64,000 nucleotides of DNA from Nectonema munidae (GCA_030549495.1 JAUIRK010000509.1:432501-496500); one strand, 5' to 3'. Counted from the stretch's first letter, positions 1 through 10,428 are shown. Notes: generated from the sequence alone by a model not told the origin. Numbers and translations: made by a program.

Positions 1-870
1 TTGTGAAATCTTCAATATAAAAGGCCTTTCAAACCAGTTAAGAGAATGAATGCTCTTTGTTTGTTAAATTCAAAATTTTAGAGGTGAAACTCAATTAGGT
101 ACAAAAAAATTCTGTCAAAAAAGCTGACCCCTTACAAAAAAAGAAGATTCATTTCCAGGAAGGTAGTTTTTCTGTTAGAACTGATGTGAAAATAAAAGAA
201 TTATTTTGTACCAATAAAAATATACAAATCAAAATATTCCTTCTATATTTTATATGATTCCTTCAAAATACATAACATTATATCTCACCTTATTTTATAT
301 AAGTAACCAACCGATTTGCCAAAGGTTCAGGCCTCAAATCAGGTTAAAAATTAAGCAACTTGCCCTCATTCTTAAAAAGAACCAATTTATTGAAGGTTTT
401 CTGTGAAAAAAGGAAAAAATTTAGATAAAAATTATCATTTTATTAAAAAACAAATAAAATAATGTGTTAGCAAAATAGTATGAAAGGAAATTTAAAGTCT
501 AGATTTAAAACTTTCCAAATTTAAGTTATACGCTTGTGAAATGCTTGATGAGGCTGAGGAAAGTTATTCTGACTTGATGGAGCTTTGATTTTGCTCTTGA
601 TAGGAGAGCCTGAGAGAAGATTCAATGATCCAAATTAAGGTGGATAAGATGTTCAATAAGCTTGGGTGAGGGAGAAGTTCACGTAGATTGGCAGGGAAAT
701 GAGGGAATGAGCTTGTGTCTGTGAGTGATGAAGAAATGAAGGTAAATTTATATTTGTCGATAAATTCTTATTTTTGTGGTGGAAGAAATTTCGTGGACCC
801 ATTTCAAACGCTTCCTGACTTTGCTTGTTTGGTGCACTTAATCAATGAAATGAGAGCTTGCTTGCTCTAT
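1..870. other. No recognisable gene
   Basis: AT-rich sequence with frequent stops in all frames. I see no family motif, terminal repeat or convincing exon. The somewhat GC-richer part (about 540-760) has no long open frame on either strand. Confidence 0.5.
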
Positions 871-873
871 TTG

Positions 874-1073
874 CTCACAGAGACACAATGAAAGGTTTTT
901 GGCACTAATGTGTGGTGACTCTGCCAGAATATTAAAGGAAAACTACACTTTTTTCCCTTTTACATCCCTTTTTTTCACTTTTTTTCCTTTTACAAAGGAA
1001 AACTCACAGAGACACAATGAAAGGTTTTTGGCACTAATGTGTGGTGACTCTGCCAGAATATCAAAGGAAAACT
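874..1073. repeat. Tandem duplication of a ~71-bp block
   Basis: A block at 874-944 recurs at 1003-1073 with a single T/C difference, so the two copies lie 129 bp apart. They are separated by a pyrimidine-rich spacer. The near identity implies a recent local duplication. It makes the small plus-strand reading frame across it look repetitive, so that frame is not taken as a gene. Confidence 0.8.
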
Positions 1074-1117
1074 TAAGTCATTTATAGGTAAATAAAACTG
1101 AAACAAGGATGCGTTAC

Positions 1118-1287
1118 CGGTTTCCTGATCTACGGGAAGCTGGATACGACTCATGATATGCAAAGGGCAGATCTCTGAAATAGAAATCCACCAGGTTAGC
1201 TTGATGAAAGCCCACGTTTCGCGAATGCTCACGTCAACATCGAGATGCTGCTTCACATCTTCTTTCATTTGCAAGTAGCTTGCTTCA
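1118..1287 (-). CDS. Possible internal exon of an unknown gene
   Basis: On the minus strand a 170-nt open stretch lies between a good acceptor (CTGCAG just above 1287) and a consensus-like donor (GTAACG just below 1118). It would encode about 56 residues running EASYLQMKEDVKQHLDVDVS, then RETWAFIKLTWW, and ending VDQET. Phases are 2 in and 1 out. The base composition is richer in GC than the surroundings, as expected for coding DNA. I do not recognise the family and see no neighbouring exon, so this is a candidate only. It could equally be a transposon relic. Confidence 0.3.
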
Positions 1288-1299
1288 CTGCAGCCTTTA

Positions 1300-1839
1300 T
1301 TGGTGTGAAATACTCGCTCTCACAAAAATCACTTTCGGAAAATCCGATTTTGGAACATACTTGGGCAAATTCACATTGAGTATTAAAGCCTGAAATTGTT
1401 GAAAAGTCATTATGTCTTCTAAAGAGCTTCAGAAAGGTAAATAAAATGTATGATTGTTACTTGTGATTAATTAAGTCATCATATTTAATTTAAGTATGCA
1501 TGAAATTTTAAAGGATTTTGGTGAAAAAAAAAGATAAGAAAACTCCGTCTCATAAAATTTATTCTCAGTTAACTGACTACATTGCCCACCAAAACTCAGC
1601 AGTTTGTCTTTAATTAATTAGCTATTGTATTTGAATGGATATTAAACCGCAATTGGATTAATCTTTATTTTATTTTCACCCCTCAGATTTAATTTTTTTT
1701 TTATTTTAACATTTTACTTTACATTTTTATGTTAGCAAGTTTTAAGAGTTGTTGCTTATAGTTTATTAAAACTACTTAATTAAATTAACTGATTTGCTAA
1801 TTAAAATCAAATCATTTTTGTTATAAATTAATTTTCTCT
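1300..1839. other. No recognisable gene
   Basis: Strongly AT-rich spacer between the possible exon and the piggyBac element. No repeat, exon or element end is evident. Confidence 0.5.
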
Positions 1840-1859
1840 TTAACCCTTTCAGGCATAAT

Positions 1860-1875
1860 GGGACACTGGTGTCCC
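1860..1875. repeat. piggyBac subterminal palindrome, left copy
   Basis: GGGACACTGGTGTCCC is a perfect 16-bp palindrome 4 bp inside the left terminal repeat. The same 16 bp recur at 4804-4819 near the right end. A diverged third copy (GGGACTTCAGTGTCCC, 2194-2209) is followed by CATTATGCC, the inverse of the sequence beside the left copy. Such internal repeats are likely transposase-binding sites; that role is inferred. Confidence 0.85.
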
Positions 1876-2193
1876 AAACAAAAAAATTAAAATGAAAAAA
1901 AAAAGAGCAAATTACTTGCACGTTAACTCAACTTTTTAGTAATATAACCTTTATTTCAATCTAATTATATCAAAATTTTGAATTTTTTTTCAAATTTTTC
2001 TCTCAAAATTGTTTACAAAGTGGAAAAAAATATGAACTATTAAGTGATACAATTAAATTTATACAACACGGTAAGTATTCGGTATTTTGATGACAATTTT
2101 TTAAATCAAGTTTTTTCATGTGTATTCTTTATAGAATCATCAATTTTACCTGAAAATTATTTTTTAATTAGCTATTTTTTTACTTTTTTGTTT

Positions 2194-2218
2194 GGGACTT
2201 CAGTGTCCCATTATGCCT
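2194..2218 (-). repeat. Extra inverted copy of the piggyBac end inside the element
   Basis: GGGACTTCAGTGTCCC plus the adjacent CATTATGCC reads as the reverse complement of the sequence next to the left terminus. An inward-facing partial end therefore exists about 350 bp inside the element. Together with the left end it could mark the boundary of an internally deleted short derivative. That is inference. Confidence 0.6.
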
Positions 2219-2309
2219 TTGTGGAACAATTATAAATGTCCATATAATAAGATACATAAATACAAATTTTTATAAGATGTGAATGACGATAATTAGAGAT
2301 TACACCTAA

Positions 2310-2463
2310 AGACACAAAAAATAACAGATACGATACATATTTCAATAATTTGACAGCTATCATAATCTTTTTCTCTCTTGCCTGTGTGAGAGTAGATATC
2401 AGAAGTTTAAAAAATTTTAGCTGTCAAATGTGCTGATATATGTGTTTTCTATATTTTGTGTCT
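2310..2463. mobile_element. Foldback MITE nested in the piggyBac element
   Basis: Inverted arms of about 45 bp face each other: AGACACAAAA (from 2310) to ATTTGACAGCT on the left, and AGCTGTCAAAT to TTTTGTGTCT (to 2463) on the right. A short unrelated loop separates them. No transposase is encoded and the superfamily cannot be assigned. Confidence 0.65.
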
Positions 2464-2683
2464 CTGTATTGAATCCCATGGAATTTGCACGACTTGTAAG
2501 CAACACACATCACAGATGTTAATGCAGAAGAGAATCTATCATTTATAGTAGTCTAATTTTGACAACTCTAAAAAAGGGAGCAGATAAAACTGAAGTGTTC
2601 ATATTTTTTAACTTCATCACCAAGTTTTACTTTTTATCCTTCTTATGTCTCTGAAAAGTAAAATATAGCATAATGGAAGAGAA

Positions 2684-4336
2684 TTGACAATAAGTAAAAA
2701 AGATATAACTGAAATTATGTACACTGAAAACTCAGAAGGTGAATTTCTTAAGCTGGACAATGATGATATTCAAGCTCTGATATTTGGTGATGAAGCAGGA
2801 TGTAGCTCAGTAAGAATTTCCAATAATGAAGCATTTCTCCAAGATGAAGAAGAGAAAACTCCTGAAATTGAATGGACTGCAATAATTCGAAATGCGTGTG
2901 CTCCATCTGTAGAAAATCCTATTGAATACGGTAAATTTTTGGATTCATTTTCACAACTGTTAGATTCTTCTCATATAAATGACGAATTTTTTGTGTTCAA
3001 AAAAGTAACAAATTTTGATATATTATTAAAAGATATAATTTTAGTAGAAATTCAAAGATATGCTGAAGAGAAAGGTCATGTTTTTTCAACCAATGAGCAT
3101 GAAATTTCTGCTTTTATTGGGATGCATCTTGTGTTTGGTTTTCATAGGCTTCCGACCATAAGAAACTATTGGTCTAAGAACAAAAGTTTAAATGTAATCT
3201 ATATTTCAAATATCATGACATATAGTAAATTTACTGAAATCAAACGATATTTTCATTTCAATAATAATGATTAACTAAATAATGATAGGGCTTATAAAGT
3301 GAGGCCGATTTTCAAACATTATAATACTGCTTTTGGAAAGATATTTTATCCAGAAAAAAACCAGTCAATTGATGAAAGAATGATAAAAATTTAAAGGCAA
3401 ATGTAGTATGAAACAGTATGTTAAAGCAAAACCTATTAAGTGGGGTTTCAAATGTTGGGTCAGAGCTGGTATTACAGGTTTCGTTTATCAAATAAAGCCC
3501 TACGTTGGTAGAGAAAAAGACATCGAAGATTCTTTAGGCGAAAATGTTGTAATGCGGTTATCACAGAAAGTTTTCCACACGGGTTGTCATCTGTATTTCG
3601 ACAGTTTTTTTACTACTGTCAATCTTATGAAAATGTTGCATGATAAAGGTATTATGGCGACTTGCATTATACGTGAAAATAGAAAACTACTCCCAAGCGA
3701 TTTGAAAAAGGATAAAGATATGAAAAAAGGCGAAGCTGACTGTTATCAAACAACTGATCGTAAAATCAATGTTTGTAAATGTCGACACTTGTGGAATCAC
3801 AGTGCTATCAAACTTTATGAAGCCAACATATATGAAGCTCAGAAAAAAAAGAAAGCGTGGAGAAAGAGATGGCTTTATTCAAACAATACCTACTTTGATC
3901 TCAAATTACAATAGTTACATGGGAGGAGTAGACTTGTCCAATCAATACAAAAGCTATTACAATTATGATCATAGATCAACACATAAGTATTACCTAAGAA
4001 TTTTTTTTGATTTGTTTGAAACATCTCTCATAAAATTCCTATTTGGTTTTCAAAAAGTTAAATAGTGAATATAGTCAATCGTTTATAGAATTTAAGCAGG
4101 TTATTGCTACGCGATTTATAAACAACTTTATATCCAGAAAGTACCCTTCTTCTCCCACCTCAAAAGAAAAAGATTTCCTTCATCTTCCTAATTTGAGTGA
4201 GAGAAGACAAAGATGTCAATTTTGTTGTAAAAATAAAAGAGAAAGCAGAACATTCATTTTTTGTGGAGCCTGTGAAAAGTTTCTCTGTGTACAAAAAGAT
4301 AGAAACTGTTTTTTGAACTTTCATTTAGAATTATGA
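2684..4336 (+). pseudogene. piggyBac transposase, decayed (DDE_Tnp_1_7 family)
   Basis: The N-terminal part (2684-3274) has the family pattern ending in FTEIKRYFHFNNND. The catalytic domain follows, with SIDERM (Asp codon 3371-3373), YFDSFFTT (Asp at 3600-3602) and YMGGVDLSNQY (Asp at 3931-3933), which together give the family's three catalytic aspartates. The C-terminal cysteine-rich zinc-binding domain (QRCQFCCKN, FIFCGACEKFLC) ends at 4336. The reading frame is broken: an in-frame stop lies at 3272-3274, and frameshifts fall near 3388, near 3770 and near 4045. Otherwise the protein is close to the usual length of about 550 residues. It would cut and paste DNA at TTAA in the nucleus. All three aspartates and the zinc-binding tail survive, so decay is moderate. 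Confidence 0.92.
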
Positions 4337-4516
4337 TTTTATAAACTAAAAACTAGTTTTTTCAATAAAGTATTTTTTATTTTTTCCTTATCAAGTTTTT
4401 TATTAGATCAAAAGTAAAACACAGTTCCCAAATTTCATTTGATACTAAGACTAAAAAATTTGTAGGGCTATTTAACAAGATAACTTGGTGAAAAATATCT
4501 ACTAGATAAAAAAAAG

Positions 4517-4702
4517 GGTAATGTTGCACTATCCGTGCATCGATAAACGTCTTTCCTATGAAATTGGCTTTTTATCGATGCACGGTAAACCTCTTTCCTA
4601 TGAAATTGGCTTTTTATCGATGCACGGATAGTACCGTGCATCGATAAAAAGCTCATTGCATAGGAAAGACGTTTATCGATGCACGGATAGTGCAACATTA
4701 CC
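4517..4702. mobile_element. Foldback MITE with repeated ATCGAT cores, nested in piggyBac
   Basis: A 186-bp element begins GGTAATGTTGCACTATCCG and ends with the exact inverse CGGATAGTGCAACATTACC. Inside, the motif CCGTGCATCGATAAA or its inverse occurs five times, and TTTCCTATGAAATTGGC occurs twice. The whole insertion can fold into several alternative hairpins. It lies between the transposase poly(A) signal and the right piggyBac palindrome. No protein is encoded and the family is unknown to me. Confidence 0.8.
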
Positions 4703-5045
4703 AAAAAAAGTTTAAAAGTAACAACCATTAAAACTTTTAATCCATTTTCTAATAAATGGAATTTTTTTTGAAAATTTTAAATTTTTTTCCTTATGTGCAC
4801 AGTGGGACACTGGTGTCCCATATCAATTTCCTGGGTCAATGACATTTAATTTCAAAAATGCTTCAGTTTTGTCTTAGTTATATTACAGGAACATTTTTTA
4901 AAAAGGTTTCAGATCATTTTCACTGCGTAACTTTTTCTGTGCCTGAAAGGGTTAACAAATACAAATTTTTAACTTTTTTGGAATATTTCTCATTAATAAA
5001 TCCTTTGTTATAAATTTTATTTTTAGTACCCTATAAAATGAAATA

Positions 5046-5225
5046 AGCCTCAATGGCTGTTAGAGTGAACCTCTCAGCTTGACAGTTGAAGGTCACGGGT
5101 TTGATCTCCAAGGCTCCCAACTCTTAAAAACAAAGTCATAAAAACTGTGATTCCATCTTAAGCATACTGCGAGCATACAGCCTTACTGCTGAAAGTGCTT
5201 TGATATCTCAACCAACCAACCAACC
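5046..5225 (+). mobile_element. SINE family A (tRNA-derived), full copy
   Basis: It starts with a tRNA-like head containing a box-B-like GGGTTTGATCTCC. A spacer with AAAACTGTGATT follows, then a tail with GAAAGTGCTTTGATATCTC and a run of CAAC repeats (CAACCAACCAACCAAC). Related copies lie at 13165-13285 (+), 13492-13678 (-) and, more diverged, 28385-28495 (-). Their box B is closer to the Pol III consensus (GGTTCGATCCC). Confidence 0.8.
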
Positions 5226-5257
5226 CTATAAAAATAATGGAAAGAAGAAGAAAAATA

Positions 5258-5335
5258 TCGCCAGATTGCCTAATGGTAGGAGCGTAGAGTCTTGATCCAG
5301 ATGATCTGGGTTCGATTCCTGATTGTGACTATCCT
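5258..5335 (+). mobile_element. tRNA-like SINE head
   Basis: GCCTAATGGTAGGAGC (D-arm/box-A-like) is followed by GGGTTCGATTCCTG (T-arm/box B) at tRNA-like spacing. A clean acceptor stem is not visible, so it is more likely a SINE head or tRNA pseudogene than a working tRNA. Confidence 0.5.
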
Positions 5336-5339
5336 TACC

Positions 5340-6305
5340 ATCTGTCCAGCTATGGAAGATTATTCTTCCTTATGGATGCGATACCGAGAACTAAAAAAAA
5401 GAACACATTGGAAATTTTTAAGACTTCGTCTTGAGACCGAATTTTCTATACTGAGGCTGGAGACCCACTTTTCGGAGACCAAATATTCCAACCTCCGTTT
5501 TTTGAGACCAAGTTTTCTGGCCAGCCCATAAATTGCATGATTCAGAACTAAATTTTAGTGTAAAAATCTCTACCTGAGAGATAGCGTTGTTCAAAAATTG
5601 GCGAATTATGCAGACCTCGCATTTCTTTGTTAAACCTTAGTTGATCATCTGAAGGGTGAAGGATTCTTTTCTCAGCAACAGAAATATAATGCTTGTTCGA
5701 TGCTTCAAATTGTGAATTGAAAATCCTTATCGAACATAACTTAGAGCTGCAAGTAGCATCTTCTCGTAAATTTGGCTATCCTTCAAATGGTTACACATGG
5801 TAGATCAGGAGCTACCATTGGTACATCCACAAATGATAGATGAGGAACCAGTTGATTAGAAAAGTTTTGAGAAATTCAAAATCAAGAAAGAGCAGGCCAA
5901 AGATAGAAAAAAAAATGGAAAAGACTTCCAATTCGATATTTCTATATAAATTGAATGCATTAAGATTCAAAGATTCAAAAATGATCAGTCAAATTATTAC
6001 AAAAATGAAAAATATTTTTTAGTTGCTTCTTTTACGCAAACGTTATGACATAAGACAATTTACTTTGTTTCAGAATAAGTGCTATTAGAACTCAAAAGTT
6101 GACTTTATTGACTTTTAACTGCGCCCTGGTAACAACTCTACAACTTATTTTAATTTTGATAACGCTATTTTAATTTAAATTCTGAAAAAGTGAGGTTTCA
6201 TAAGTCTGAAAAGCACGGTCCTCAGGAAAAGCGATCTAGGCCAGGATATTATTTATTCTCGCCAATTCTTCCGTTTATCGTCTTTTACACATTTTAACCG
6301 TTTAG
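5340..6305. other. No recognisable gene
   Basis: The part at 5410-5520 has a loosely repeated GAGACC(A/C)AATTTTC-like phrase. The rest is AT-rich with short frames of no known family. Confidence 0.45.
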
Positions 6306-6525
6306 AGTAAAGCATGTGCTAATTCAAACGTGTTTGACAAAACTTCCGCAAGTTCACACAACCTAAATAAGAAGAGACTGGACGAGATAAAGTACGATAA
6401 ACTTATCCTGCTGCCATTGGAGCCATTTGGGAATGAAGCGGCCCAAACGAATTCCAGAGAATTCGATGACTACTTTTTTGGTGATATCAACCTCTTTGTG
6501 CAAATACCACCTACAAATAGTGATA
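6306..6525 (+). CDS. Possible exon of an unknown protein
   Basis: An acceptor (CCGTTTAG) precedes 6306 and a GTAAGA donor follows 6525. Between them is one open frame of 73 codons, beginning SKACANSNVFDKTSASSH and containing LILLPLEPFG and FDDYFFGDINLFVQIPP. Codon composition is balanced compared with the flanks. If the donor is not used, the frame ends at 6554. No family is recognised and no adjacent exon was found, so function is unknown. Confidence 0.3.
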
Positions 6526-6615
6526 GTAAGAGCACCGATAGAAAAAAGATGTAATCCTTCTCTATTTCAACAACACTCCATCTGTCTTGATCACAAAAAC
6601 CTTCTTATACCATAC

Positions 6616-6877
6616 CAGTGGCGGATCCAAGGGGGAGGGGGCCTAATGGGCCTAGGCCCTCCTCTATGAAAAATAGCTTCGAAAATTACTAATGTATAAC
6701 CTTACATGTATAAAAAAAATTTTTTTTGCAATTTATTCATGGCAAAATAATGTTAAAAATATGAAAACATAGGTAATAATTAGTGATTCTAAAAGACATA
6801 ATACAGCTGTCGTATTCTCTGAAGACTTTTAAACAAAATTGCAAAAAATTTTAAGAAATTTCTGGATCCGCAACCTT
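6616..6877. mobile_element. hAT-type non-autonomous fragment
   Basis: It begins CAGTGGCGGATCCA, a very common hAT terminus. It ends in the approximate inverse (TGGATCCGCAACCTTG at about 6862-6877). A purine-rich then GGCC-rich stretch lies just inside the left end. No convincing 8-bp target duplication was seen, so the right boundary is uncertain. Confidence 0.55.
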
Positions 6878-6889
6878 GAGTGATAGAGT

Positions 6890-8127
6890 TGGTTTCAAAA
6901 CTGATGAAATACCTTGTTTTTCGGTGTTCGGTGTTGTTCGCAAAATGCAGGTTTCTCGTATATTTTTCTTTTCTTAGTGACTTTTCCATCTTCTTGACAC
7001 GGGTTGTTTATGAATTGCTTCAAACTAAAATCAATTTTTTAAAAATCGATAGCTGATAAATAAAATGTACAATTGTTATCTGATAAACGTGTTACTTTTA
7101 CTTACTAATTTTTATATTATTATTATTATTCTTATTTTGAGTATGAATTATTTTTCACAAATTTATTTAAACTTTGAAGTATTAATCTCTTGTTTTTTTT
7201 TAAACTTGTTTTCTCATTCAAACTAATTTTGAAAAATTTTTAAGAAATTAAGTTTTAAAAAATCAAAGGTAGCTAGTCAAAACAAACAAATTTGAAAATG
7301 AGCTTTTCAAACGAACATTTTTTTGCCTATTTTTATGGGCATGTATAAAAATATAAAATACAAGATAAAGTAATATATATTTTTTAATTAAAAAAAAATT
7401 TTCCCTGAAAGAGATTATAAAAAAAAGAATAAAGTCAGTCCAACTGAAATTTTTCCCTGTCTCCTATAAGATTTAGTTCGTTGAAAAAGTTAGTACCCAA
7501 AATAAACTAAGAAGATGACAAGACAGATGTGGTGGTGTTTAACGTAAAAAGTTTGCTTAATCTCTATATTTTTTCTCCTTTTTTTTAGTCACAGAATTTC
7601 TACACAAGATATCGAACAGAAGTACAAAGCTTTTAAACTAATGAAAAAGTAAAAAATCATTAACATCAATTATAAACACGCTTTTAACTGGGCTTGCTTG
7701 AAATATTCTATTTTAGTGCTTATTAATTTTTAATTTTTTTCAAATTCCTATGAGAAAATTTAAAGTTAATTATTTAAAAAAAAAAGTTTTCCATCTTGGC
7801 AATACTTTCCTCTGGAGGATTCGCGTAGATTGCTCTCTCCTTTGTGCTCTGTGTTTGTGTGGAGCGCTTTGATATCATCAAATATACTGTTAATAAATCT
7901 GTATTAAGAATATACAAAAGCAACAAAGATAATAATTTTCTCTAAGCAGTCAAAGACTGATATAGACGAATTCATGACAAATCATCGTATTCGTGGTCGT
8001 GATGCGATTCTTTTCAAATTACTACTCAAATAAATATTTTGGCTCTGCTGTTAGCAATGGAGGTGAAGTATAGTCCAATATCGGTAGGCTTTTGTTCTTT
8101 CATTTCACTAAGAACTGCTTTCCTGTC
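6890..8127. other. No recognisable gene
   Basis: AT-rich spacer with an ATT-type microsatellite near 7120. No exon, LINE or element end was identified. Confidence 0.5.
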
Positions 8128-8131
8128 TTAA

Positions 8132-8253
8132 CCCTTTGAGGACCAGTGGGTCAACAGTGACCCAAGAAATGAAAATCGTCTGCTTTGAATATGTAAAATT
8201 CCATTGAAAAAGAAAGCAGACGAATCCTCTTCAAAATGTTGGTCCTCAAAGGG
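8132..8253. mobile_element. piggyBac-type MITE, complete
   Basis: CCCTTTGAGGACCA at the left end is mirrored by TGGTNCTCAAAGGG-like sequence at the right. TTAA flanks both sides (8128-8131 and 8254-8257). Next to the left end is the palindrome GGGTCAACAGTGACCC. Only 122 bp long and non-coding, it is a miniature of a piggyBac family other than the one at 1844-4951. A truncated relative is at 36165-36243 and a diverged one at 44268-44380. Confidence 0.88.
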
Positions 8254-8283
8254 TTAACGTTAGCAGGACGAAACTTTTTTTTT

Positions 8284-8452
8284 TTTAGCAACACTAAGGT
8301 AAAGGCAAAGGTACCGTGGGGTGTTTTCATCGAGAAGGCACAATTGCGCCGCTTGTATCGAACTATGAGAAAGTAGGCTTGATGCGGGATCGAACCCAAG
8401 ACCTTGAGTTACCGAAACCCAGTACCTAACCAACCTTACTCACGCCTCCTTA
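8284..8452 (-). mobile_element. SINE family B
   Basis: Read on the minus strand, the head contains CTTGGGTTCGATCCCGCATC (box B). The body contains a tail motif GTGCCTTCTCGATGAAAACA followed by CCCCACGGTACCTTTGCC. The head matches 58165-58225, and a diverged form of the tail is at 53490-53632. tRNA-derived, Pol III type; no coding potential. Confidence 0.7.
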
Positions 8453-10428
8453 GCAACACTAAGGATGGTTAATCGAAGTTTTGCACCCGCTCGCCTTGAA
8501 TTATATCCCCTTTCTGTGGGCTTTTAGAAAAAATTCATGCTATAAGTTATATATCAGTTTCAATAAAGTTATCACATTTCTTAAAAGTTGTTTCTGAATG
8601 ACTACATGAAACAATAAATTAGGACTTATTAAAAATCTTTATAGATGACGTTAAACATGTATTCAAAAAATTTTGAAAAAGGAAATAAAGCATAAATTTA
8701 TGCAAAGAATTCATCTTTTTTTTAATAAAGCAAAATCCAAATATTTTATTCAACATTGAAGCCTATGTTAACAAAATCAACCTGGTCGTCGGACTCCACG
8801 TACAGGGGGACAAAACTCATATAGGGAAGGGGCAAAACTTATTTTAATGGGGGAGACTATAAAATATATATTTCAAGGTAGAGTTTCACGGGGGCAGGAG
8901 GGGGGTGGCAAAATAAATCCCAGGGGTGGGGGCAATATAAAAGTAGCCTGTACATCAAGTTAAAATTCACAAAACGAATTATAATTTACAATTCAGTTTT
9001 ACAGTTACCCTTAAAAAATGAAATATGATAAAAATAAAGTGATTTATCCCACTCATTACACGTTCTTGCTTCTCCTTTTCAAGGCTCACAATTGGTAGAG
9101 TGACAGTAATCTCTAAGGGTGGGTGTTCTTCAAGTTGTTTCACTAGTTGTACTGAAACGGTAAAGAGACAGGAGAATTTGAGTAGATATGCGAGTTAATG
9201 AACTTTCGCTTCTGATTTAAGAGACCTCATAAAACATTATCTGCACCCTTCTGCAACATATGGATGAGGCATTGCATCATTAGCTTTAATAATTACACAG
9301 CTGTTGTTAGCGGCAATATCTGGAAAATTTGTAAAAGTCGCTATTTACCATCCTCTCAAAGCTTTATAACAGCCAAAATGTGCAACCATTGTCGTTTAAC
9401 AGACTTATATTTTTTGTACAATATTAGCACACTTAAAATACTTTTTTTTAATAACTCGGTCTTAAATATTTCACTAGAAAAAAACATAAACTATTGGAAT
9501 CAACACAATGATATACCTTCATTCTGTACTTACTTCCCTGTCCTTGAAGGGTCTAAACTTTTATAGGTGACCATCTCTATACTTTACAACGTGCTCATCT
9601 ATAGTTACACAGTTTGTTCTTCCAAAAATTTGTTTTAATGCATCTTACCAGCCAAAATGTATCAGAAGTGTTTCTTTCTGCGGATGAGAATGTAACACGT
9701 CTCTACTGATTGTAGCTTTTATAAAAGGATTATAATGTTTTTCTGAAGAGAGATGTTCAGCGTCAATCTGTTGGTCTTTCGATTGATCGATATATAAAAG
9801 ACAAGCAAAGTAAATCAGCAAATGCTTGATGGAGAATCATTGATAGGCATTCTTATCGTATTCGAGGCAAATATTTGGACTTCTATAAAAAAACTGTTTC
9901 TACAAACGCCTTTATATGTGGAAACAGTGTTGAATGCTACCTGTAATGTTCTTTACTATTTTATCGGTGAAGAAAAGTCTGAAAATTTTCATTGAATCTT
10001 TCAGATTTTTGGCATTATCTTGTGGACCTGATGTCGGAAAAATTATGTTTGTTGAAGATATTCTCTTCTGGTTTCCCAAAAATTCTGTTCCATCTGGTTA
10101 GGCATACATACGATTAAATTTGTGCCCTGAAAATTGACATGCTCAATTATTATAAAGGTAACCTTCCTATATAGATTGTGATTTCTGCACATATATATTT
10201 CGTTAAGCGATAACATCGATTAGCTAGTTCTGAAAGAGCTTGACCAAAACAGCTTGTTCCAAAATAACTAGTATGCCAGAATAGCTTGTTCCAAAATAGC
10301 TAGTATACCAAAATAGTTAATTTGGACTTGCTGTTTAGTTATATAATCGTCTGATTTGACTAGGAAAAATTAGGTTTGGAAGAACACGATGATCATAATT
10401 TGTTTTTTACAAATGATTTATTCCTATT
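8453..10428. other. Mostly unassigned; G-rich tract at 8890-8932
   Basis: No gene was recognised. The tract at 8890-8932 has four G runs (5, 6, 4 and 5 G), which fits a G-quadruplex. At 10230-10320 a short phrase (CCAAAATAGCTTGTTCC-like) is repeated three to four times. The frame at 9264-9566 has no recognisable domain and lies in ordinary AT-rich DNA. Confidence 0.45.

Larger units (their letters stand above)
1844..4951 (+). mobile_element. piggyBac-family DNA transposon, full length
   Basis: Both ends are visible. CCCTTTCAGGCA at 1844-1855 is the exact inverse of TGCCTGAAAGGG at 4940-4951. Each end is flanked by TTAA (1840-1843 and 4952-4955), the target-site duplication diagnostic of piggyBac. 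Just inside each end sits the perfect palindrome GGGACACTGGTGTCCC (1860-1875 and 4804-4819). The element is 3,108 bp. It carries a transposase on the plus strand with an AATAAA signal at 4364-4369, plus two nested foldback MITEs (2310-2463 and 4517-4702). The transposase is broken, so the copy is non-autonomous, but its ends look intact. Confidence 0.93.

Noticed and set aside
5258-5335. A functional tRNA gene
   Set aside because: Box A and B words are present but no clean acceptor stem pairing or standard anticodon arm could be drawn by eye.
9264-9566. 100-codon plus-strand frame
   Set aside because: No motif, AT-rich codons only, no splice or promoter support. Expected by chance at this composition.
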